A stretch of 9,881 bases of DNA from Anaerolineaceae bacterium (GTDB lineage Bacteria > Chloroflexota > Anaerolineae > Anaerolineales > Anaerolineaceae). Under the pieces are notes generated by a model, which was not told the origin of the DNA, did no database searches, and worked only from the letters and a program-made list of their open reading frames with translations. The position numbers were made by a program, and so were the translations under genes. The stretch spans positions 1-9,881 of the forward strand of contig WOZA01000038.1 in the NCBI GenBank assembly GCA_011620505.1. The letters are read 5' to 3'. The stretch's first letter is position 1; every line of letters begins with the position of its first letter. This document shows, piece after piece, positions 1 to 6,493 of this stretch.

Positions 1-180
1 ATCCTGGCTGATTTCACCAAAAAACTGCAGCCTGACAGAGTCATTCTCTTTCACGATGGTGGTCAGGACCGCCAAAACACGGTCGAATCGCTGGATCTGG
101 TATTGCACGAACTGATCATGCAAGGCTACGAGATTTTGCCATATTGCACCGAAGCCGGGCAGACTGTGATCGGCAGTTGA
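1..180 (+). CDS. Polysaccharide deacetylase family protein, C-terminal end (5' truncated by window)
   Basis: Frame 1 is open from the first base to a TGA at 178-180, giving the last 59 residues of a protein. The segment VILFHDGGQDRQNTVESL (about residues 14-31 of the visible part) followed by a helix and a GYEIL strand matches the end of the NodB-type polysaccharide deacetylase domain. In that family a strand ending in H-D-G-G, an R-x-x-T-V helix and a closing G-Y-x-hydrophobic strand complete the barrel. The family removes N- or O-acetyl groups from cell-wall or extracellular polysaccharides with a metal-dependent mechanism. The metal-binding residues lie upstream of the window, so activity cannot be judged. 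Only about 15 residues follow the last strand, so there is no extra C-terminal domain. Family assignment is fairly sure from this motif; substrate is unknown. Confidence 0.7.
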   Translation: MLADFTKKLQPDRVILFHDGGQDRQNTVESLDLVLHELIMQGYEILPYCTEAGQTVIGS

Positions 181-269
181 ATCTTGGCAGGATATTTCTG
201 GCAAATATTAACGGAAGTTTAACTTTTATATGAATTTCGTAAATCTTGCCTTAATACCATCCAATTCCC

Positions 270-297
270 TTGCAATTCTGCAGGTTTCCTGTATACT
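270..297 (+). promoter_or_regulatory. Predicted sigma-70-type promoter for the RNA methyltransferase gene
   Basis: A TTGCAA -35 element (270-275, 4/6 match) lies 16 bp from a TATACT -10 element (292-297, 5/6 match). The predicted start is near 304, immediately before the large hairpin at 305-343, which leaves a leader of about 70 nt before the ATG at 375. This is a consensus match by eye in an AT-rich gap and has not been tested. Confidence 0.5.
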
Positions 298-304
298 ATA
301 AAGA

Positions 305-343
305 GTTAGGCGCTTGGGTGCCCCCCTCACCCAGGCGCCTAAC
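305..343 (+). promoter_or_regulatory. Strong stem-loop at the predicted 5' end of the methyltransferase mRNA
   Basis: The arms GTTAGGCGCTTGGGTG (305-320) and CACCCAGGCGCCTAAC (328-343) pair over 16 bp with one G-U wobble, around a C-rich 7-nt loop (321-327). Neither strand shows a T-run after the stem, so it is not a typical intrinsic terminator. It starts one or two bases after the start site predicted from the -10 at 292-297. It could be a 5'-end stabilising structure, a DNA-level operator, or an unusual terminator for the upstream deacetylase gene, whose stop is 124 bp away. The pairing is certain; the role is not. Confidence 0.6.
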
Positions 344-374
344 GATTTAATTCCCACGGAAGTAAAATTGATCC

Positions 375-1022
375 ATGGATTTCGACAAGTCTGGGTTCTT
401 TTTCTTTCAGTGCAGTAATTCTCGCTGTGGTCTACGATTCCCCCTTGACATTGAGCTTTACGACGGACGCTATTGTCCGCGCTGTGGCGCGCCTCTTGAA
501 AGGCACGAGGCTGCCATCCTGGCTCAAAAGCCCCCTGCTGCACCAAAACCTGAGTTCAAGGTAATCGGCGCGCTCGACAATATCCGCTCAGCATATAATG
601 TCGGTGCCATCTTTCGTACTGCAGATGGAGCCGGGCTTTCTGAACTGCTGCTTGGCGGTATCACCCCAACCCCTGACGAGCAGCCAGCCATCAGCAAAAC
701 CTCCCTTGGGGCTGAAAAGAGCATTAAGTGGAGCTATTGTCCAAATCTGCCTGAGGTACTGGCGGACCTAAAAGCCAACAAATGTCTGATCCTCGCCCTC
801 GAGGCCACTCCTGGCGCTTCTTCCATGCAGGCACTTCTACTAAGCCAATCCCTGCCCGATCAAGTAGTGCTGGTGGTGGGTAGCGAACCCGCCGGGGTCG
901 ATCCTGCCATCCTGCGAATCGCGGACCAGGTGGTGTACATACCCATGAATGGTGATAAAACCTCTCTAAACGTATCCGTCGCGTTTGGCATAGCAGTTTA
1001 CCAATTATTACGGTTTCATTGA
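375..1022 (+). CDS. SpoU/TrmH-family RNA 2'-O-methyltransferase with N-terminal zinc ribbon
   Basis: The 215-residue protein carries the three SPOUT-class motifs of the SpoU/TrmH family. Motif 1 is N75-V-G77-A-I-F-R81-T82. Motif 2 is V-G169-S-E171-P-A-G174-V. Motif 3 runs from I189-P-M to S197-L-N-V-S201. The family forms a deep-trefoil-knot SAM site and methylates ribose 2'-OH groups in tRNA or rRNA; the exact target here cannot be read from sequence. The N-terminus adds a compact zinc ribbon, C13-X4-C18 and C34-X2-C37, joined by an Ala/Pro-rich linker (about 52-60). That replaces the usual L30e-like substrate-binding domain of longer SpoU enzymes. The ATG at 375 is preceded by GGAAG at 358-362, a rather long spacing, but it leaves the zinc ribbon complete. 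The gene stands alone and converges on glgC. Family call is very secure. Confidence 0.9.
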   Translation: MDFDKSGFFFFQCSNSRCGLRFPLDIELYDGRYCPRCGAPLERHEAAILAQKPPAAPKPEFKVIGALDNIRSAYNVGAIFRTADGAGLSELLLGGITPTPDEQPAISKTSLGAEKSIKWSYCPNLPEVLADLKANKCLILALEATPGASSMQALLLSQSLPDQVVLVVGSEPAGVDPAILRIADQVVYIPMNGDKTSLNVSVAFGIAVYQLLRFH

Positions 1023-1028
1023 ACAAAA

Positions 1029-1057
1029 AAAGGGCTTTGGCAGTGCCAGAGCCCTTT
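1029..1057. terminator. Bidirectional intrinsic terminator between converging genes
   Basis: AAAGGGCTTTGGC (1029-1041) pairs with GCCAGAGCCCTTT (1045-1057) over 13 bp with one G-U wobble and a 3-nt loop. On the minus strand the stem is followed by a run of T (complement of the A-run 1025-1031), a classic terminator for glgC. On the plus strand the T-tract is short (TTTGATTT), giving a weaker terminator for the methyltransferase gene, whose TGA ends at 1022. Confidence 0.85.
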
Positions 1058-1079
1058 GATTTCGATCAAATATCAAGCA

Positions 1080-2339
1080 TCAAGGCTGAATGATCGTCCC
1101 AGCCGGGATGGTGGTGTTTTTTGGGATCACCACGATACCATCCCGCACTTTATAAAGGGCATGATCCACCTCGTGATTAAGGGGGAAAGGCTTGATGATG
1201 ACGTTATCACCGATACTGGCATTTTTATCAATGATCGCACCCTGAATCTTGCAATTGCATCCAATTCCGAGCGGCGCGCCATTAGTTTGGTTGCCATACC
1301 AGTCGGCACCCATCACGATCGTGTCTCTTACTTCCGTTCCGCTCCCGATAATACTGCGCAACCCGATCAGACTATGTTCCAAAACAGCGTTATCAATGGT
1401 GCAGCCTTCGGCCAGGAGGACATTTTTGCAAGTCGTGCCAGTTATGCGGGAACCAGGTAAAAAGCGTGGGTGAGTAAAGATAGGGTGGTCTGGATCGAAG
1501 AAATCAAACTCCGGATTGTCATCCGTAAGTTCCAGGTTTGTGTCATAAAAAGTGCGGATCGTTCCGATATCGCGCCAATACCCTTCAAAGTTATACCCAA
1601 AAACACGCTTACCGGTGCGGATCAGATACGGAATGATATCGCCACCAAAGTCATCCAGCTTATGATCGGCGTAATCAGGCCGCAGCACATCCGACAGCAG
1701 ACCCATATTGAAGATGTAAATGCCCATTGAGCCAAGATAGGGGGATTCAGGATCGTCACGACTTACCAATTTTGAGAGGAGCTCCGGGTCTTTAGGTTTT
1801 TCAGCGAAGTCTGTGATGCGTCCGTCTTCATCACGCTTAAGGATGCCAAAACGGAAGGCGTCTTCCTTGAGCACAGGCTGCACTGCCACGGTTATATCCG
1901 CGTTAGTGGCAATGTGAAATTCGACCATCTTGGAATAGTCCATGCGGTATAAGTGATCGCCTGCCAGGATCAGCACATACTTCGAACGGCTGGAACGAAT
2001 CTCCCGGATCTGTTTGCGAACCGCATCAGCCGTGCCCTGGTACCAGTCGGTGTGTTCGATGGTCTGCTCTGCCGCCCAGACTTGCACCCACCCCCCATGG
2101 AAGTTGTCAAAATTGTAGGTGCGGGTGATGTGCCGGTGCAAGGAGACCGAAAGAAATTGGGTCAGAACGGATATTTTAAAGATGCCTGAATTAATGCAAT
2201 TGCTAATCGGAATGTCAATTAAGCGATACTTCCCGGCAATTGGGACAGCCGGCTTAGCCCGCTCAGCAGTGAGCGGATAGAGCCGCTTGCCCTGACCTCC
2301 ACCTAAAATGACTGCGAGGACTTCGTCCAGATTGGTCAT
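1080..2339 (-). CDS. glgC: Glucose-1-phosphate adenylyltransferase (ADP-glucose pyrophosphorylase)
   Basis: This 419-residue enzyme makes ADP-glucose and pyrophosphate from glucose 1-phosphate and ATP, the committed step of bacterial glycogen synthesis in the cytoplasm. The N-terminal nucleotidyltransferase loop G13-G-G-Q-G-K-R19-L is followed by the AKPAVP strand (28-33). Also present are the WYQGTADAV motif (99-107), GDHLYRMDY (127-135, with a catalytic-type Asp at 128), FAEKP for sugar-phosphate contact and GYWRDIGT. The C-terminal third has hexapeptide-type beta-helix repeats and ends with DGIVVIPKNTTIPAG, resembling the cyanobacterial/plant and actinobacterial branch. Length is normal. 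The ATG at 2339 has a GAAAGGG Shine-Dalgarno four bases upstream. It lies 80 bp downstream of recN on the same strand and could be read through or have its own weak promoter. No other glycogen gene is visible. Confidence 0.95.
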   Translation of the reverse strand: MTNLDEVLAVILGGGQGKRLYPLTAERAKPAVPIAGKYRLIDIPISNCINSGIFKISVLTQFLSVSLHRHITRTYNFDNFHGGWVQVWAAEQTIEHTDWYQGTADAVRKQIREIRSSRSKYVLILAGDHLYRMDYSKMVEFHIATNADITVAVQPVLKEDAFRFGILKRDEDGRITDFAEKPKDPELLSKLVSRDDPESPYLGSMGIYIFNMGLLSDVLRPDYADHKLDDFGGDIIPYLIRTGKRVFGYNFEGYWRDIGTIRTFYDTNLELTDDNPEFDFFDPDHPIFTHPRFLPGSRITGTTCKNVLLAEGCTIDNAVLEHSLIGLRSIIGSGTEVRDTIVMGADWYGNQTNGAPLGIGCNCKIQGAIIDKNASIGDNVIIKPFPLNHEVDHALYKVRDGIVVIPKNTTIPAGTIIQP

Positions 2340-2419
2340 ATTACCCTTTCAGCATAATTCGTGCACTCTTTGATGAAGTTGTTAAGTTGGTAATGATTTA
2401 TGCTTGTTGAAATATCCAC

Positions 2420-4147
2420 CTATATTGTACTAGTAATTTTGGCGACAGTACCTAAAATCTCTCTGGCGGACTCCAATGTGACAGACGTGCTGGCACCAAG
2501 CATTGCTGCTAATTCTTCCACGCGTTCCTCCCCCTCCAGTTTCTCCACCTGCGTGGAAGTACGACCATTTTCGCTGCGTTTGCTGACGTGAAAATGCAGA
2601 TCGCCAAACGCTGCCAACTGCGGTAAATGTGTCACACACAGCACCTGGTGCTTTTTTCCCAGGTTCCAGAGCATCCTACCCACGGTCATACCAACCCGGC
2701 CGCCGATTCCGCTGTCGATTTCATCGAACACCAGCGTTGGGATATGGTCCACCTCGGCCAGCACAGTTTTTAGTGCCAGCATCAGACGGGATGTTTCTCC
2801 CCCTGAGGCAATCTTCGCGAGCGGTTTAAAGCCTTCCCCCGGGTTGGTTTCAATCAAAAACTCGATCTGATCCACGCCATTGGCATCAAACGCAAGCGTA
2901 CGACCATCCAGGGTCAGTCCCTGTTCCGCTTCTACCACCGTTTGGCTAACCTGGAACCTGGCTTTTTCCATCTCGAGCAGGTGAAGCTGCTGCTCCACCC
3001 CGTCAGCAAGCCGGCTGGCTGCAAGTTTCCGCTGTTCTGAGAGCTGTGAAGCTGATTCGCTGAGCATTTGCTTGATCTGGCTCAGTTTTTCCTGGACTTC
3101 ATTGATCTGCCCTTCCACACCTTCCACTTTTTCCAACTCTTGAGTCGCCACGCGAAGGTGATCCAATGCCGAAGTCAATGAGCCGCCGTACTTTCGCTTT
3201 AGGCGATTAAAGAGCTCCAGCCGTTCTTCGATCTGATCCAGTCGGGTCGGATTAAACTCGATCCCTTCCAGGTAACCGCGCAGCTCGTACGTCAGATCGG
3301 ACAGCGAGCTGAGAGCGTCTTCAGCTTGTTGCGCCAAAGTTTGCATTTGCGGGTCGATGCGGGCAAGCTCCGCCAGGTCGCGTGCGGCTTGCCCAAGCAA
3401 ATCCGTAGCAGCGGAACTACCTTCGGCACCCTCATCCAATAAAGCCAGAGCGGACTGACTGAGAGAGCTCAACGTTTCGGCGTTCATCAGGCGGGTGCGT
3501 TCCTGTGCCAGGCTTTCTTCCTCATCCAGTTTGATGCGCGCGTCTCCAATTTCCTGGATCTGGTATTTCAGCATATCAGCCCGGTCGCGGGCGGTCTTTT
3601 CGATTGTACGCAGTTCGTCCAACTGCTTTACCAGAAGCGACCAATCCTTGAACTGACTCTGATAAATGGCCAGGCTTTCCTGGTCATGCGCAAAACGATC
3701 CAGCAGATCGCGGTGATTGCGAACTTTTAGCAAGGAAAGGTGGTCGGATTGCCCATGCACGTCCACCAGGGCTTCCCCAATCTCAGACTGAACACTCAAA
3801 CTGACCGTCCGACCGTTCACCCGGGCAATCGTCCGTCCTTCAGCCCGGATCTCGCGCCCAAGCCAAAGCCGATCCGGCTCTTCCAGCAACCCTTCGCGGT
3901 CCAGAATTTCGGTGATCAGTTCGCGCTCGGGTCCATCCAGGCGGAAAAAGCCTTCCACAATCGCCCGGCTTGCGCCTTTGCGGATGCTGGTCGTGTCCAC
4001 TCGCGCGCCGAGGATCGCCTCCAGGGCATCCAGGATGATGGACTTCCCGGCGCCTGTTTCACCGGTTAAGACCACCAGTCCGGGTGTGAACTGGAGTGTC
4101 AGATCATCGATGATGGCGAAATCGCGGATGCGCAGTTCTTCCAGCAT
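2420..4147 (-). CDS. recN: DNA repair protein RecN (SMC-like ATPase)
   Basis: The 575-residue protein has the split-ATPase layout of RecN, a cohesin-like SMC-family protein that acts early in recombinational repair of double-strand breaks. Walker A is G29-E-T-G-A-G-K35-S36 near the N-terminus. The middle (about 150-390) is rich in Leu, Glu, Gln and Arg with predicted antiparallel coiled coils. The C-terminal lobe carries the ABC signature ASGGETSR (about 447-454), Walker B TLVFDEIDSGIGG (471-483) and an H-loop-like VTHLPQLAA (505-513). The family-typical FVxIDxL-like start appears here as L-R-I-R-D-F-A-I-I-D-D-L. The ATG at 4147 is preceded by GAGGA, which overlaps the TGA of the upstream membrane-protein gene, so translation of the two is probably coupled. 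No LexA-type operator was recognised. Length and motifs are complete. Confidence 0.95.
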   Translation of the reverse strand: MLEELRIRDFAIIDDLTLQFTPGLVVLTGETGAGKSIILDALEAILGARVDTTSIRKGASRAIVEGFFRLDGPERELITEILDREGLLEEPDRLWLGREIRAEGRTIARVNGRTVSLSVQSEIGEALVDVHGQSDHLSLLKVRNHRDLLDRFAHDQESLAIYQSQFKDWSLLVKQLDELRTIEKTARDRADMLKYQIQEIGDARIKLDEEESLAQERTRLMNAETLSSLSQSALALLDEGAEGSSAATDLLGQAARDLAELARIDPQMQTLAQQAEDALSSLSDLTYELRGYLEGIEFNPTRLDQIEERLELFNRLKRKYGGSLTSALDHLRVATQELEKVEGVEGQINEVQEKLSQIKQMLSESASQLSEQRKLAASRLADGVEQQLHLLEMEKARFQVSQTVVEAEQGLTLDGRTLAFDANGVDQIEFLIETNPGEGFKPLAKIASGGETSRLMLALKTVLAEVDHIPTLVFDEIDSGIGGRVGMTVGRMLWNLGKKHQVLCVTHLPQLAAFGDLHFHVSKRSENGRTSTQVEKLEGEERVEELAAMLGASTSVTLESAREILGTVAKITSTI

Positions 4148-4153
4148 AAGTCC

Positions 4154-4687
4154 TCAAATGCGCAACCCTCTGGATTGAGCATAAGCCGAGGTGGAAACCA
4201 GGGCAGCATAAATTGCGCGCCAGATTAGCGGCATGAGATTTCCGCCTCCAGTCAGAAGCGGCCCCGAGCCGCTCAGCAGCGGTAGGATCGCCAAAATCAG
4301 CAAAGGCAGCGCGCCAACAATAGCGCCAACCAGAACCGCTTTGTTGAGCGCCTTGCTGCGCCGGCGGTTAACCACCAGGCGCACAGCGTTCGAGATCAGC
4401 GTACCAATTCCTGGAGCAACCAGGATTGTAAAGAAACCAAGCAAGCCTGCCAGCCAACTGCCAGCAAAGGAAATCAGGGCGGCGACAGCAAAGCCCAAAA
4501 ATGGGTCAAGCCTTTTGGTAGTGTCAAACGCGCGCTGCTGTTCACGCACACATTCCGCGCAGCGATAGCCCGTTTCCGTCAGGATCGCTGTTGCAGGGGT
4601 GATGGGCTTGTTGCAGCGATTGCAGCGCAATTGCACGTTTTCTTCAGGGCTTTCCTTTTGATCAGCCATAGGGTTGTGTTCAGTCAT
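4154..4687 (-). CDS. Zinc-ribbon membrane protein of unknown function
   Basis: I do not recognise this as a named family. With the ATG at 4687 it is 177 residues. An acidic N-terminus is followed by a zinc ribbon, C22-X2-C25 and C43-X2-C46, then a charged linker (48-61). The remainder is hydrophobic, with about four likely membrane segments (roughly 63-84, 85-106, 117-138 and 150-170). A basic loop, NRRRSK (107-112), sits between segments 2 and 3. The start overlaps the last codons of nadK (shared ATGACTGA, 8 nt) and its TGA overlaps the recN Shine-Dalgarno, so it is embedded in the nadK-recN operon. A second ATG at 4669 has no ribosome binding site. An ATG as far upstream as 4762 is possible but would overlap nadK by 83 bp. 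The zinc ribbon may bind nucleic acid or protein at the membrane; that is inference only. Confidence 0.8.
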   Translation of the reverse strand: MTEHNPMADQKESPEENVQLRCNRCNKPITPATAILTETGYRCAECVREQQRAFDTTKRLDPFLGFAVAALISFAGSWLAGLLGFFTILVAPGIGTLISNAVRLVVNRRRSKALNKAVLVGAIVGALPLLILAILPLLSGSGPLLTGGGNLMPLIWRAIYAALVSTSAYAQSRGLRI

Positions 4688-5561
4688 TAGATTCCATTTC
4701 AAGGATCGGATTCCGCTGGAGTATGGCGGCAAGATCGCGATAGAAGTAATTAGGTTCACCAAATCGCGCCATCAGCAGGGATTTTTTGTTCGCTGTAACG
4801 CGGATGCTGTTTTCTGGACCGATGGTGATCGGTGTTGTACCGTCAACGCTGAGCACCACCTCAAAATCACTGATTGCGCGTAAGTTGACAACCGCGCCTT
4901 CCGCCAGCACGACAGCCCGATCGAGCGAAAGATGCGGGGCGATGGGCAACACGAGCATATTGCGCAATTCTGGAGGAAGAATGGGTCCCCCGGCAGCCAG
5001 GGCATAGGCTGTCGAGCCGGTCGCTGTCGCCACGATCAAACCATCAGCAATGTAGGACATCATGTAGCCTTCATTAAGATCGACGCGCACTTCGATTGGT
5101 CGGGCATCTCTCCCCCGGGAGATAAGCGCTTCATTGATCACATCCCAGCGCTGTATCAGATTGCCATTTTCGAGAAACTCAGCCTGAAGCATCATGCGTC
5201 TTTCAAGGTGGTAGTCTGCGTTTAACAACCGTTGAAGGTTTTTCTCAATGTCGTTCTCGTTCAATTCAACCAGGAAACCCAACCGACCAGCCTGGACACC
5301 CAGCAAGGGTATGTCAAGCGGGGCGCAGAGGTGACCAGCTCTCAAAAGCGTGCCATCTCCGCCGATGACAATAACCAGGTCGTGTCCATCAATGTGAGGA
5401 ACCTGTGTGGGGTGCTCATAATCGTAGCAGAAGATGTTGTGGTCAACAGCCTGTGACTTCAGGCATGCAGAGATGCGATCTGCCAGAAGAGACGCTTTTG
5501 GAACCGCTGCATTCGGCAGCAGCAGGATATTCTTAGGAACAAAAGGGGTCATGGAGTGCAT
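4680..5561 (-). CDS. nadK: NAD kinase
   Basis: The enzyme phosphorylates NAD to NADP using ATP or polyphosphate and is the source of cellular NADP. With the ATG at 5561 it has 293 residues, normal for the family. Diagnostic motifs are V-I-G67-G-D69-G70-T (nucleotide and catalytic GGDG), LGVQAGRLGFLVE (87-99), N143-E144, and ADGLIVATATGSTAY (172-186) followed by AAGGP. The usual Asn of LGIN is Gln90 here, a mild deviation. The frame stays open to an ATG at 5945, but that part is antisense to the permease gene and has no family similarity. The next in-frame ATG at 5552 (MTPFVPK) is an alternative start. Neither has a Shine-Dalgarno, but a TATAAT at 5574-5569 places the start site at about 5561-5562, which suggests a leaderless mRNA. 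It heads the nadK, membrane protein, recN cluster. Confidence 0.95.
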   Translation of the reverse strand: MHSMTPFVPKNILLLPNAAVPKASLLADRISACLKSQAVDHNIFCYDYEHPTQVPHIDGHDLVIVIGGDGTLLRAGHLCAPLDIPLLGVQAGRLGFLVELNENDIEKNLQRLLNADYHLERRMMLQAEFLENGNLIQRWDVINEALISRGRDARPIEVRVDLNEGYMMSYIADGLIVATATGSTAYALAAGGPILPPELRNMLVLPIAPHLSLDRAVVLAEGAVVNLRAISDFEVVLSVDGTTPITIGPENSIRVTANKKSLLMARFGEPNYFYRDLAAILQRNPILEMESND

Positions 5562-5568
5562 GCCGTTT

Positions 5569-5599
5569 ATTATAGTCGGATTCAAATCGCGATTTCCAA
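5569..5599 (-). promoter_or_regulatory. Predicted nadK promoter, probably giving leaderless mRNA
   Basis: Reading on the minus strand, TTGGAA (5599-5594, 4/6) is followed after 19 bp by a perfect TATAAT (5574-5569). Seven bases further is the ATG at 5561. With a usual -10 to start distance, the transcript would begin at or one base before the A of the start codon, which agrees with the lack of any ribosome binding site. The 19-bp spacer is longer than the ideal 17. Confidence 0.55.
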
Positions 5600-5602
5600 T
5601 CC
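5578..5602. promoter_or_regulatory. Candidate operator: interrupted palindrome in the nadK promoter
   Basis: A perfect 12-bp palindrome, AAATCGCGATTT, lies at 5584-5595. It is flanked by further matching arms GGATT (5578-5582) and AATCC (5598-5602), separated from the core by one C on one side and CC on the other. It spans most of the spacer and overlaps the -35 of the predicted nadK promoter, and sits about 40-60 bp upstream of the divergent importer promoter. Such placement fits a dimeric repressor, but no regulator can be named. Confidence 0.4.
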
Positions 5603-5638
5603 AAAGACCTTGCCCTACAAGGAAATCGGCAAATATCG

Positions 5639-5644
5639 TATACT
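5639..5644 (+). promoter_or_regulatory. Possible -10 element of the ABC importer operon
   Basis: TATACT (5/6) would place a start near 5651, just before a GGAG at 5653-5656 that lies 14 bases upstream of the permease ATG. No convincing -35 is seen 16-18 bp upstream (TACAAG at 17 bp). The call rests on the -10 and on the gene needing a divergent promoter. Confidence 0.35.
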
Positions 5645-5670
5645 CAACTCCTGGAGCAATCAAAACAACC

Positions 5671-6483
5671 ATGAAAGAGCCGCCGTCTGCCGCCACAAAG
5701 ATTGATTTCTGGCAGCGCCTGAGCAGAAACCGGGCGCTTCTGCTGCTTTTGTCCTTATTACTTTTCCTTCTGATCTGGCAAATGCTGGTGATAGTGTTGA
5801 ATCTGCCTGGCTTTATTCTGCCCAGCCCTGCCGAAGTAGGCAGAAAATTTCTTAGTGTCCTCAGCACTGGTTTACTTTGGCGGCACTTTTCTTCTACTTT
5901 GGGGGAAATCCTTCTTGGGCTGCTGATTGGCATCAGTGCTGCCACGCTCCTTGGCTATGCGCTTTCCAAATCCCCGTTGGCTGAGCGCTTGCTCTCGCCG
6001 TTCCTGGTGGGCAGTCAGTCCATCCCGATGGTTGCGGTTGCGCCTTTGTTGGTCATTTGGTTCGGACCGGGTTTGCTCAGCAAAGTGCTCATTTGCTCAC
6101 TGACAGTTTTCTTCCCGGTGCTGATCAATACGCTGGTAGGTCTGAGGGATGTTCCGCCTGAGTTACGCGAAGTGATGCGTTCCCTCCGGGCTACCCCTGC
6201 CCAGATGTTGCGTTATCTCGAGATCCCTGCCGCACTGCCGGTGTTCCTTGGTGGTCTGCGCGTTGGGGCGAGCCTGTCGGTGATCGGAGCGATTGTGGGC
6301 GAGCTGGTAGCCTCAGACCGCGGACTCGGCTTTCTGATCAACGTTGGACGCGGGCAATATGACACGGCGCTGGTTTTTGTAGCGGTCATTTGCCTGGTTG
6401 TGCTGGCAGCCAGCCTGTATGGGCTTGTGCTGCTGTTGGAAAACAAAGTCCTGTCCTGGCAAACCTGGCGCAAGGAAGCCTAA
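5671..6483 (+). CDS. ABC importer permease, NitT/TauT-type
   Basis: This 270-residue inner-membrane protein would form the translocation channel of an importer with the next two genes. Residues 22-43 form the first hydrophobic helix, followed by LPSPAEV (50-56), a hallmark of the TauC/SsuC/ThiX group. Further hydrophobic helices lie at about 74-98, 113-132, 136-157, 193-215 and 237-258. The cytoplasmic coupling loop is the EAA-type stretch from E164-L-R-E to about residue 190 (R-A-T-P-A-Q, then IPAALP), which docks to the ATPase. The frame is open upstream to 5434, but the start at 5671 is chosen because upstream codons are antisense to nadK and residues from 5671 fit the family. GGAG at 5653-5656 is a distant ribosome site. 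Its TAA (6481-6483) overlaps the Shine-Dalgarno of the binding-protein gene. Substrate cannot be read from the permease; RibX or ThiX are the closest roles. Confidence 0.88.
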   Translation: MKEPPSAATKIDFWQRLSRNRALLLLLSLLLFLLIWQMLVIVLNLPGFILPSPAEVGRKFLSVLSTGLLWRHFSSTLGEILLGLLIGISAATLLGYALSKSPLAERLLSPFLVGSQSIPMVAVAPLLVIWFGPGLLSKVLICSLTVFFPVLINTLVGLRDVPPELREVMRSLRATPAQMLRYLEIPAALPVFLGGLRVGASLSVIGAIVGELVASDRGLGFLINVGRGQYDTALVFVAVICLVVLAASLYGLVLLLENKVLSWQTWRKEA

Positions 6484-6487
6484 GGAG
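6482..6487 (+). promoter_or_regulatory. Ribosome binding site supporting a TTG start
   Basis: AAGGAG lies six bases before TTG at 6494 and overlaps the permease stop codon. No ATG or GTG in the frame would keep the signal peptide intact, so this site decides the start. Confidence 0.75.
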
Positions 6488-6493
6488 TAAGCA

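Noticed and set aside
305..343. Hairpin as an ordinary intrinsic terminator
   Set aside because: No T-run follows the stem on either strand and it lies directly after promoter-like elements; kept as a structure of unknown role.
226..546. Minus-strand open frame of 106 codons covering the leader and start of the methyltransferase
   Set aside because: No family similarity, crosses the hairpin and the zinc ribbon coding region, and has no supporting ribosome site.
1056..1730. Plus-strand open frames opposite glgC
   Set aside because: They are shadows of the well-conserved glgC frame and begin within its terminator region.
2351..2404. Inverted repeat AGCATAA / TTATGCT in the recN-glgC gap
   Set aside because: Only 7 bp with a 40-bp spacer in AT-rich DNA; expected by chance and it does not form a terminator.
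2340..2419. A glgC promoter in the 80-bp gap downstream of recN
   Set aside because: The best match on the minus strand (TTCATC, 15 bp, TATGCT) is too weak to call.
5434..5670. N-terminal extension of the ABC permease to 5434
   Set aside because: It is antisense to nadK, and the family-like sequence starts at about 5671.
5562..5670. TPP or FMN riboswitch ahead of the importer
   Set aside because: The gap is too short and none of the conserved riboswitch core sequences are present.
5562..5945. N-terminal extension of NAD kinase to an ATG at 5945 (421 residues)
   Set aside because: The extra part is antisense to the permease gene, shows no family similarity, and the promoter and normal family length point to 5561.
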